Made by a program: the position numbers and the translations under genes. The notes beneath the pieces were generated by a model. The model ran no database searches and was not told where the DNA came from. It saw only the letters and a list, made by a program, of their open reading frames with translations. A stretch of 27,965 nt of DNA from a virus, in IMG/VR virus record IMGVR_UViG_3300032116_001056, positions 1 through 27,965 of that record. One strand, written 5' to 3'. This document shows, one piece after another, positions 14,419 to 20,147 of this stretch. Positions within the stretch are counted from its first letter, which is position 1; the number at the start of each line of letters is the position of its first letter.

Positions 14419-14447
14419 AGTATAGACTATGCCAGGATCAAGGTCAA
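14419..14447 (-). promoter_or_regulatory. Sigma70-type promoter P3, leaderless
   Basis: On the minus strand, TTGACC (14442-14447) and TATACT (14419-14424) are separated by 17 bases. The A of the oxygenase ATG (14412) lies 7 bases after the -10, the normal position of transcription start. The -35 is identical to those of P1 and P2. It would drive the oxygenase, iscU, iscA and nuclease genes, probably early. Confidence 0.7.
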
Positions 14448-14448
14448 T

Positions 14449-14799
14449 CTAAATGGCTCGTTTGGTTGCTCGTTTGGCCATGCTGTCCACGGTTTGGCGT
14501 GCTTGGTCAACGGACATTTCGGGAGGGGTCTGTTCTGCGCCCTGGAACACCACAGTGGCAGTGTCAGGATCATCGCCTTCGACATCGTTGATAAAAGCAT
14601 TGAGTGGTGGTCGTTGGCTCATCTGCTTGAGCAAGCCGGGCGTAAGGCTGATCCTCTGGCCCTGTGCCAAATTGGCAAAGGTGCGATAGCTGATTATTTT
14701 TTTCTGACTATCAGTATCTTGAATGCGGCCAAGCAAAAACTGGCTGATGGCAGCCAGTTTCTCTTCATCGGGATTTGCAGCTACTTCTCGGATGATCAT
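14449..14799 (-). CDS. Small conserved-type phage protein
   Basis: A 116-residue protein starting MIIREVAANPDEEKLAAISQ. The first half looks like a helical bundle (LAAISQFLLGRIQDTDSQKK) and a FANLAQGQRISLTPGLLKQM segment; the second half is acidic and probably extended, ending in a basic SMAKRATKRAI helix. No catalytic motif. It overlaps the stop of the 288-residue coiled-coil gene by ATGA, so the two are probably made together and may interact. The short MIIREV opening resembles that of other small proteins of this phage type. Function unknown. Confidence 0.65.
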   Translation of the reverse strand: MIIREVAANPDEEKLAAISQFLLGRIQDTDSQKKIISYRTFANLAQGQRISLTPGLLKQMSQRPPLNAFINDVEGDDPDTATVVFQGAEQTPPEMSVDQARQTVDSMAKRATKRAI

Positions 14800-15662
14800 C
14801 TGCGTTCACGGCCCAGACTGGTCGCTGGTGTTTCTTCTTCGGGCTCTTCAGCGGGCAAGTTAGCATCCAAGGACAGATCAGCATCTACTTCTCCGCCTGC
14901 TGGCTCAGCGGCGGGCTGTGCTGGTGCCATGCTTTGATCTGCGCCGGGTACCTGCGGAGCCTGGCCTGTGAGCACACCTTGTGCTGATTCCAGTTCGGTC
15001 TTGCCTGCTTGCACAGCTGCCAGCAAGTTAGTCAGTGCCGCCGCTGCCTGGCTTTGGAACTGCGATGCTTGTTCCACGCCCATGTCATTTTTTATAGAAT
15101 CTGTCAAAGCAGGGAGATCCTTGAACTGCATCTCAGAAATGTCCTCCATCATGCCCTGCACTCGATCGATCATGTCTTGGCTGGCCAACACTACCTGTGC
15201 TTGTTGTAGTTCGCTGGCTTCACGGAGACGGCGACTACGCTTTTTATTGTTCTCTGCCATCATGGTAGGATTGTTCATGGCACGCTGGAGTTCGGAGATC
15301 TCGCGCTGTTTTTCTTTGATCTGATCCTGGATTTCGCGCTTTTTCTGGGCCACTTGGGCTGTCTGCAAGGCAGCCTGTTTGGCCACATCGCCTATGCCAG
15401 CTGCAGATGCAGGTGCTTGTTCGATAACGTTTTTCAATGCCTGTTCTACCATGATCAAGCGCAGATAATCAGGATTGCGTTCAGCAAAATGACGGCTCAC
15501 GCTGCCACGCCACTCGCGTAACAATCCTGTGGTACGATTCAACAATGCTTGTGCTTGTTCCGTGCTCAAACGATTGAAGTCCATGCGGTCGCCCATGTGG
15601 CTGCGCAGGGTTTTAGCGATATGGTCTGTTGGACGACGTGCGTCCAGATCTTGCAGTTTCAT
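14796..15662 (-). CDS. Coiled-coil phage protein with acidic tail
   Basis: A 288-residue protein. Residues 1-75 contain a helical domain (LSTEQAQALLNRTTGLLREW), residues 95-150 form a strong Lys/Glu/Gln coiled coil (KKREIQDQIKEKQREISELQ), residues 155-225 are a further helix, and the last 60 residues are a Pro/Ala/Glu-rich disordered acidic tail. This fits a scaffold, prohead-core or adaptor-type protein, but I do not recognise the family with certainty. It has a likely late promoter, GCTAAATA (15686-15693), and a GAGGA ribosome site, so late expression is expected. It is coupled to the 116-residue gene by ATGA. Confidence 0.68.
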   Translation of the reverse strand: MKLQDLDARRPTDHIAKTLRSHMGDRMDFNRLSTEQAQALLNRTTGLLREWRGSVSRHFAERNPDYLRLIMVEQALKNVIEQAPASAAGIGDVAKQAALQTAQVAQKKREIQDQIKEKQREISELQRAMNNPTMMAENNKKRSRRLREASELQQAQVVLASQDMIDRVQGMMEDISEMQFKDLPALTDSIKNDMGVEQASQFQSQAAAALTNLLAAVQAGKTELESAQGVLTGQAPQVPGADQSMAPAQPAAEPAGGEVDADLSLDANLPAEEPEEETPATSLGRERR

Positions 15663-16113
15663 TGTTGAATCCTCGTATTTGTAGATATTTAGCCTGATTT
15701 ACGCAAATTTCCAGCCGCTTGGACAGCGACTTCAAGCGGAGTTGGCGGGTATAAATTTTCATGTTCACTGCTTCTTTGTGATCGCGATCTCGTATTTTCT
15801 TTTGCAATGAAGATCTCACGAAAATGTCGCTCTGGGTCAAACGGCATTGTTGATCTAGCGCGATAATGTCAGTGCTCAAACGTGTCTGGTGATATTTGTC
15901 GGCAATGCACCAACTCAAAGCAGATTTCAGCGAAGTCATCACAGATATTTCAATGCCTCGTCGGCTCACATTCCAAAGTCCTTGTGTAGGCTGGATGCTG
16001 TATATTTCAAAAACGTTGTAACCCGGACCATCGGGCAAAATGGCATTTTTAGCCAATTGTTCAATGTCCATGGCCACCATGTCTTTCAGGCGGTCTAAGA
16101 TCTGTTCGTTCAT
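15613..16113 (-). CDS. Conserved T4-like phage protein, overlong 3' end
   Basis: A 166-residue protein. The core (PGYNVFEIYSIQPTQGLWNV, then SALSWCIADKYHQ and ALDQQCRLTQSDIFVRSSLQ) resembles a conserved uncharacterised protein of T4-like cyanophages: a small beta sheet followed by a 'W-C-I-x-x-K' helix and a long charged helix. The start at 16113 overlaps the upstream stop by ATGA. The last 17 or so codons run over the start of the 288-residue gene (50-base overlap) and across its late promoter and ribosome site. Family relatives, as I recall them, end soon after the charged helix, so the C-terminus may be extended by loss of an earlier stop. Confidence 0.68.
   Translation of the reverse strand: MNEQILDRLKDMVAMDIEQLAKNAILPDGPGYNVFEIYSIQPTQGLWNVSRRGIEISVMTSLKSALSWCIADKYHQTRLSTDIIALDQQCRLTQSDIFVRSSLQKKIRDRDHKEAVNMKIYTRQLRLKSLSKRLEICVNQAKYLQIRGFNNETARSGRTSSNRPYR
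15686..15693 (-). promoter_or_regulatory. T4-type late promoter before the 288-residue gene
   Basis: GCTAAATA followed by TC on the minus strand, ending 24 bases before the ATG at 15662. Transcription would start near 15680, leaving a leader that holds the GAGGA ribosome site. It is identical in its eight bases to the element at 11873-11880, and the distance to the gene start is nearly the same. Confidence 0.55.
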
Positions 16114-16373
16114 TTGATTACGTATATAGCCAAAAGGTAACCAAGTGTGCCTACCAGCACAGTGATGAATCCCATGCCCCAGGCTATGATCTGATCGGTG
16201 CGTTTTTCCGCCATGGCCTGTACCATGTCATGGACCTCTCGTATCACGTTGTTTAGATCCTGTATTTTTCCTTCCACAGTCTCCAGTTTGTTTTCCAAGA
16301 AACGATAGCGTTCTGCACACAATTCTACGTGTGCTTCCAGGCTCTTTTTTTCGATTTCGGTAGTTTCGGACAT
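16110..16373 (-). CDS. Small coiled-coil membrane protein
   Basis: An 87-residue protein. Residues 1-60 form a charged coiled coil (RYRFLENKLETVEGKIQDLN) and residues 66-87 a single C-terminal membrane helix (IIAWGMGFITVLVGTLGYLL). Proteins with this layout, a cytoplasmic coiled coil with a tail anchor, occur widely in T4-like phages; roles proposed for such proteins include membrane modulation or lysis timing, none established here. The start is the ATG at 16373; an upstream frame to 16451 would overlap the preceding gene. A CATAAATA element (16378-16385) lies only five bases before the ATG. The stop overlaps the next start by ATGA. Confidence 0.75.
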   Translation of the reverse strand: MSETTEIEKKSLEAHVELCAERYRFLENKLETVEGKIQDLNNVIREVHDMVQAMAEKRTDQIIAWGMGFITVLVGTLGYLLAIYVIK

Positions 16374-16377
16374 GGTA

Positions 16378-16385
16378 TATTTATG
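16378..16385 (-). promoter_or_regulatory. Late-promoter-like element abutting a start codon
   Basis: CATAAATA on the minus strand, identical in core to the T4 late -10, overlaps the stop codon of the preceding gene and ends five bases before the ATG at 16373. With standard spacing, transcription would begin at or just inside the ATG, giving a leaderless mRNA. It may instead act only by chance similarity. Confidence 0.4.
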
Positions 16386-16788
16386 GATCAACCACGGTAA
16401 AAAATACATTGCTCCCTGGGGCAAGGCATGGGGATGATCCAGCAGTTTCATCCAGGCCTACTATCATGGGAACATCCTGGCAATCTTCGGCCAACTGTCC
16501 CAGAGGACCTGCGATGTTGGCCACGCTGCCTGGTGTGGGCACGTCGAACTCAAATGACCAAGAATCCTGATCGCGCTGTGGGGTTGAAATGTTTTCCGGC
16601 AATGTTCGCAGACTGATGATCTGCATCAAGGTCTCCCAGTTCCGTTGTTGATTGCGGCTCCGAGTCCATTGCGCTTCATCGCGGATCATAGCACCGGCTT
16701 GGTCTAAGAAAGGAAACTTGGTGCGGTTCATGTTATGCCGCACACCAGTCTTGGTGATATCAAAAGTGGTACTGCATCTTACTCGCAT
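16381..16788 (-). CDS. Conserved T4-like phage protein (RNQQRNWETL motif)
   Basis: A 135-residue protein beginning MRVRCSTTFDITKTGVRHNM. A central RSRNQQRNWETLMQIISLRT helix is followed by SWSFEFDVPTPG and a VPMIVGLDE strand. I recognise the 'R-N-Q-Q-R-N-W-E-T' segment from conserved hypothetical proteins of marine T4-like phages; their role is not established. It starts one base after the stop of the upstream oxygenase gene and its stop codon overlaps a late-promoter-like element. No metal-binding or catalytic motif is visible. Confidence 0.75.
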   Translation of the reverse strand: MRVRCSTTFDITKTGVRHNMNRTKFPFLDQAGAMIRDEAQWTRSRNQQRNWETLMQIISLRTLPENISTPQRDQDSWSFEFDVPTPGSVANIAGPLGQLAEDCQDVPMIVGLDETAGSSPCLAPGSNVFFTVVDP

Positions 16789-16789
16789 G

Positions 16790-17413
16790 TCAGACCTCTC
16801 TGACTTTGCAGTTCAGTGCAATGACCAAGCGATCTTGTGTGCCACGATAAGTCAGTGCTGAATGTGGTACCCAGCTGGGGAATATCACCATCATGCCGGG
16901 TTCTGCGATGAAATCAGTGCTGGTGCTGTTCTGCATCCAGGCCGTGCCGGGATCTACATACATGCAATGATTAGGGTTGTAGAATCTATTGACCCCATTT
17001 TTATCCCCAGCCTTCATGTCGCCAATGTCAAGATAATAGATAGCAGACCACGAACTGTCTGGATGGGCATGTAAGTCATGGTAACCACCGTCTCGGGTGA
17101 TATGGCACCAGGATTCGTGTATGTCAACATCCAAATTCAAACCCGTGGGCCAAAATGCTTGATTGGCATGCGTGATGGCTTGAGAAAAACACTGCCGAAC
17201 CCAGGTAGCAAAGGCCTGAACCGCGGGCGAGTCATCCTGCACAAAATCAAATCCGCTTTCGTAGAGACCGCGTTTGGCCTGCGTTGCTATGCCGCTGACG
17301 TGTTTTTTGGCCTCTAATTCATAACAGAGTTTGGTGAGATCTTGGACCCAATGGTCATGATCAGACCATTGGAAATCGTAGAACATCACGGGCCACAATG
17401 CTATGGGTTGCAT
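16790..17413 (-). CDS. 2-oxoglutarate/Fe(II) oxygenase (TIGR02466-like)
   Basis: A 207-residue oxygenase resembling the putative 2OG-Fe(II) oxygenase family TIGR02466. The opening ALWPVMFYDFQW corresponds to that family's 'F-P-T-P-V' strand. The iron site is in GGYHDLHAHPDSSWSAIYYL (His115/His117 with the conserved SWSAIYYL strand), the distal ligand is His184 in FPSWVPHSALTY, and Arg195 (DRLVIALN) should bind 2-oxoglutarate. Substrate unknown. The start is the ATG at 17413; a TTG at 17431 is the only longer choice and falls in the terminator tail. The promoter-like CGTAAATA at 17419-17426 leaves no room for a leader. Confidence 0.85.
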   Translation of the reverse strand: MQPIALWPVMFYDFQWSDHDHWVQDLTKLCYELEAKKHVSGIATQAKRGLYESGFDFVQDDSPAVQAFATWVRQCFSQAITHANQAFWPTGLNLDVDIHESWCHITRDGGYHDLHAHPDSSWSAIYYLDIGDMKAGDKNGVNRFYNPNHCMYVDPGTAWMQNSTSTDFIAEPGMMVIFPSWVPHSALTYRGTQDRLVIALNCKVREV

Positions 17414-17418
17414 GGTGA

Positions 17419-17426
17419 TATTTACG
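17419..17426 (-). promoter_or_regulatory. Late-promoter-like element abutting the oxygenase start
   Basis: CGTAAATA followed by TCAC on the minus strand; the same 12 bases occur on the plus strand at 20111-20122. It lies between the terminator at 17436-17460 and the ATG at 17413. Since the terminator should cut off upstream transcription, a promoter is needed here, and this is the only candidate. Transcription would start at the ATG itself. Confidence 0.45.
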
Positions 17427-17435
17427 GCCAAACAA

Positions 17436-17460
17436 AAACCCCGGAGAAGTTCCGGGGTTT
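17436..17460 (-). terminator. Rho-independent terminator after the 129-residue gene
   Basis: A 10-bp perfect inverted repeat (AAACCCCGGA with TCCGGGGTTT) encloses a 5-base loop and is followed on the minus strand by TTGTTT. It lies about 20 bases after the stop at 17480. Together with the promoter at 17910-17917, it makes the 129-residue gene a self-contained transcription unit. Confidence 0.9.
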
Positions 17461-17479
17461 GTGTTCACATGCTAATGGA

Positions 17480-17869
17480 TTAGTTTGTGAATGTTGCTGT
17501 TGCGGCTGTGGTCACTGCGTAACCAAGAGCTGCTGTCAATGCTACGTCAAGATCGCCACCGTTGGTAAAATCCCAAGCGCCAGTGGGGTAGATCGCCAAG
17601 CCCAGCGTGTCTGTGTTGCCACCAACTTCGGTGAACTCATAGATAGCCACTGTGGCTTTTTGCTGGATGGTTTCCATTGCTGTCAGGATGTCAGCGTTGG
17701 CAGGTGTAGCGATACCAGTGAATGTCACTGTACCGAAGTCCAGTTTAGGACCTTGTACGTTGACTGAAGCACCGGATGTAACAGCATTGATCGCTGTAAA
17801 GGTATAGGACGGTGTGTCCTGGTTCATTACTGGCTTAAAATCACCAGATGTGCGTGTTACTGTTGCCAT
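17480..17869 (-). CDS. Small beta-rich, probably abundant virion protein
   Basis: A 129-residue protein starting MATVTRTSGDFKPVMNQDTP. It is made of Thr/Ala/Val-rich beta strands with few charged residues (TVTFTGIATPANADILTAME, ALTAALGYAVTTAATATFTN), typical of phage decoration, tail or head-associated proteins. No enzyme motif. Expression signals are exceptional: an AGGAGA ribosome site at ideal spacing, a late-promoter element GGTAAATA at 17910-17917, and a strong terminator at 17436-17460, so it stands alone as a monocistronic gene. This supports production in large amounts late in infection. Exact role not recognised; a capsid decoration or tail-tube-like part is possible. Confidence 0.72.
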   Translation of the reverse strand: MATVTRTSGDFKPVMNQDTPSYTFTAINAVTSGASVNVQGPKLDFGTVTFTGIATPANADILTAMETIQQKATVAIYEFTEVGGNTDTLGLAIYPTGAWDFTNGGDLDVALTAALGYAVTTAATATFTN

Positions 17870-17909
17870 GATATTTCTCCTAATGTTTGGCCTTTGGCGG
17901 GCCTACTTT

Positions 17910-17917
17910 TATTTACC
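17910..17917 (-). promoter_or_regulatory. T4-type late promoter of the 129-residue gene
   Basis: GGTAAATA on the minus strand, 41 bases before the ATG at 17869, in the 71-base gap after the 624-residue gene. The leader contains the AGGAGA ribosome site. Of the late elements in the window it has the clearest intergenic position. Confidence 0.6.
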
Positions 17918-17940
17918 AGATTGGATAAAAATGGTATCTG

Positions 17941-19815
17941 CTATGCTAATTCTGGATTGTTTTTAGCGAAGTTAGCTGCTGAAAATCGCATGCGATCCAC
18001 GAACTTCATGCCCTGTCCGACATAGCCTTCATGCCCAGGCTCGTCGTTCACCGAGGCCTGCACGTCTTGTCCTTGGGCATCTAACTGACGTACCAGTTCG
18101 TTTTTGAGGCTGCTGATATCCAAGAATGCCTGGAACACAGCAGCCATGGCCTGTTTGTTTTCTGTGGCCCATTGGAATATGCGTGGGGCCTTGGCCGGAG
18201 CCTGGCGTTTGACCCACTCGCCAAACCCCTGGATGAGATTGTCATAGGATCCTGAACGCACGCGGCTGTTGATGTATTGTTTTATCAGCGCAGGCAGGTC
18301 TGTGATCTTGCGAGCCCGTAGTTCGGCCGGATTGAACAGTTGGTCTATGGCAGCACCGTAGCTCGAAATTATGCGTTGCACGTCTTTGATTGTGCGATCA
18401 TTGAGACGTATCTGCCCGGTTTCTTTAAGGCTGGGATCCAGGATCAACAGTCCCGGCACGTCAGCCAACTGTGTGGCCTTGATGGGTGTGGCTGGAGCAC
18501 CAGGAGCAGCCAACTGGGTATGAACCACTATGCCCACTTCACTGTTGCCAATTTTTTGCCCCAGGGCCGAATCTACTGGCACACGATATTTCACGGTGTT
18601 GGGTTGGAACTCATAGGCATCATTCTTTATCTCAGGCTGTGATGCATACAACAAATCACCTTGCACATAGCCACGGAAATCCTGTGGCACTGCACGACGC
18701 AACAAAGGAAACAATCTACGATACAGATCCACCAGTTCGCCGCGCTCACCGCCACGAGCGGCCATGATGCGCTCAATCTGTTCAGGACTGGTGGCCAAGC
18801 CATCATAGCCCTTGGCCAGGAAGCCGGATTTGTCTGTGAGAACGAATTCACCCGTGGGCTTGCGACCAAATATTATGGCTGGGCGACCATCCCACTTGAC
18901 CGTGGTATCACCGGGCTGTTTGGCTGCAGACATGATGCCTTGTAACGCGGCCTTTAATCCCCGGCTGCCGCCGTCCAAGACCATGTCCTCAGGATGTTCT
19001 ATGCGCACACCTTCAAATATGGCAATCATGCCTTGATTCACTATGCGGTCTCTCAAACGAGCCAAGAAATTGACTTCGCTTTCCTCCAAGGTTTCATCAA
19101 AGGGCAGACCTTCTCTTTGCATATGGGCCCGGAAATCTGCTATTTTTTCTTCGCGCTTGGGATCCATCTTGAGAGATTTTAGTATGCTTTCTACCGAATA
19201 TAAATCCTTGGCAGAGGCTGTAGGGTTTAGCAACATCTTGGCCACAACATCAGGATCATCAGTCACTATTTCATTGTCGGATCTCTGTGCGATGCCGTCG
19301 TTTTGATTGAGTTTGTAGCCCAGGCTTTTGGCCATGGAGTTTATCATGATGTTGCGCAGGGCGCCTTTGTACTGGCTTTTGGGATCACTGCGCAGGATGA
19401 ACTGGTTCCAGCGAGGCTTGTTGGCAAACATAAAATCGGTCTGCACGAAACCGTTGCTGGGATTGCCGCTGATAGCCGTGAAAAAATGCACCGCGCTGCC
19501 GGATTTACGGATGTATTTCCGGGGGTCAACTTTGTTTTTTGTGGCCCAGTCAGCCAGCCTACCTTCTAACTCGGCCTTGCTGATTTCATTGGCATCAATC
19601 TGCAGGTCAAGGTCGCCACTGCTTTCTTTGCGTCCTGTGCTACCTAACCAACGCGAGGGCAATTGGTCGATGGGATCTTTTTCCGTGCTGAAATCCAGGC
19701 CCGTGACCTGTTCTAACCAGTCTACTGTGGGACCTATTTCTGGCTGTAGGATCCGGCGTGTAAGCGGCTGCCCTTGATCGTCCTTGAATACGTTGCCGCC
19801 TTCGTTAATCTGCAT
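17941..19815 (-). CDS. Putative nucleotidyltransferase / KxDG ligase-like fusion protein
   Basis: A 624-residue protein with two apparent domains. Residues 50-170 carry WLGSTGRKESSGDLDLQID (Gly58-Ser59 and Asp68-x-Asp70) and a later acidic residue in VQTDFMF (Asp127), the order of a pol-beta-type nucleotidyltransferase. Residues 295-430 contain TTVKWDGRPAIIFGR (Lys307-x-Asp-Gly), the adenylation motif I of ATP-dependent ligases, then GYVQGDLLY (382-390) and NTVKYRVP (407-413), and the C-terminus has HEGYVGQGMKFVD (595-607), which resembles the ligase 'E-G-x-V...K' motif. The ligase-like half matches a family of T4-like marine phage proteins (possibly DUF6267). Role in nucleic-acid repair or protein modification is inference. 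It is coupled to the 85-residue gene upstream (11-base overlap). Confidence 0.72.
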   Translation of the reverse strand: MQINEGGNVFKDDQGQPLTRRILQPEIGPTVDWLEQVTGLDFSTEKDPIDQLPSRWLGSTGRKESSGDLDLQIDANEISKAELEGRLADWATKNKVDPRKYIRKSGSAVHFFTAISGNPSNGFVQTDFMFANKPRWNQFILRSDPKSQYKGALRNIMINSMAKSLGYKLNQNDGIAQRSDNEIVTDDPDVVAKMLLNPTASAKDLYSVESILKSLKMDPKREEKIADFRAHMQREGLPFDETLEESEVNFLARLRDRIVNQGMIAIFEGVRIEHPEDMVLDGGSRGLKAALQGIMSAAKQPGDTTVKWDGRPAIIFGRKPTGEFVLTDKSGFLAKGYDGLATSPEQIERIMAARGGERGELVDLYRRLFPLLRRAVPQDFRGYVQGDLLYASQPEIKNDAYEFQPNTVKYRVPVDSALGQKIGNSEVGIVVHTQLAAPGAPATPIKATQLADVPGLLILDPSLKETGQIRLNDRTIKDVQRIISSYGAAIDQLFNPAELRARKITDLPALIKQYINSRVRSGSYDNLIQGFGEWVKRQAPAKAPRIFQWATENKQAMAAVFQAFLDISSLKNELVRQLDAQGQDVQASVNDEPGHEGYVGQGMKFVDRMRFSAANFAKNNPELA

Positions 19816-20062
19816 CTGTGCGTCTCACTGATCGTGTAAATTTTCCTGCGTCTTTGGAACGTATAGCATTCAACAATTTGCGTACCAGGTTTTCTGCTTG
19901 ATCCGGGGGATAGCTCTCTTCGATCTGCTCCACAAGACGCACAGCAGAAGCGATAACATTGTTGGCCCGGCTCTCGATGATGTAGCGACGATCCTTTTCA
20001 GCATGCCGTTCCTGGTAAATGGAATCCAATTCTTCTAATATGCTACGGGTTTTTTTCTGCAT
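19805..20062 (-). CDS. Small conserved T4-like phage protein
   Basis: An 85-residue helical protein (MQKKTRSILEELDSIYQERH then RYIIESRANNVIASAVRLVE and LVRKLLNAIRSKD). The 'I-E-S-R-A-x-N-V-I-x-S-A' helix and the basic KFTRSVRR tail are familiar from conserved small proteins of cyanophage-type T4 relatives; function is unknown. It overlaps the start of the 624-residue gene by 11 bases, so the two may act together. A late-type AATAAATA element (20082-20089) lies 20 bases upstream, with AAAAAGG as ribosome site. Confidence 0.75.
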   Translation of the reverse strand: MQKKTRSILEELDSIYQERHAEKDRRYIIESRANNVIASAVRLVEQIEESYPPDQAENLVRKLLNAIRSKDAGKFTRSVRRTDAD

Positions 20063-20147
20063 GTTGCCTGGACCTTTTTATTATTTATTGTGGTGACCGA
20101 TTCCAACTACCGTAAATATCACACAGGCATATTTAAAGGCATACATT
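20063..20147. promoter_or_regulatory. Divergent intergenic region with late-type promoters on both strands
   Basis: This is the point where transcription direction changes. On the minus strand AATAAATA (20082-20089) precedes the 85-residue gene. On the plus strand CGTAAATA (20111-20118, followed by TCAC) precedes the polymerase-like gene at 20148. Both resemble the T4 late element and both leave a leader containing a ribosome site (AAAAAGG and AAAGGC). No sigma70-type hexamer pair is apparent. Confidence 0.5.

Noticed and set aside
13816-17413. The oxygenases as AlkB-type DNA repair dioxygenases
   Set aside because: I see the generic H-x-D/H...H...R pattern but not the AlkB-specific nucleotide-recognition lid or the R-x-x-x-x-x-R signature.
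16428-19777. Numerous plus-strand open frames of 60-150 codons opposite the minus-strand genes
   Set aside because: They are antisense to genes with recognisable motifs or coupled junctions, and lack ribosome sites and credible protein composition.
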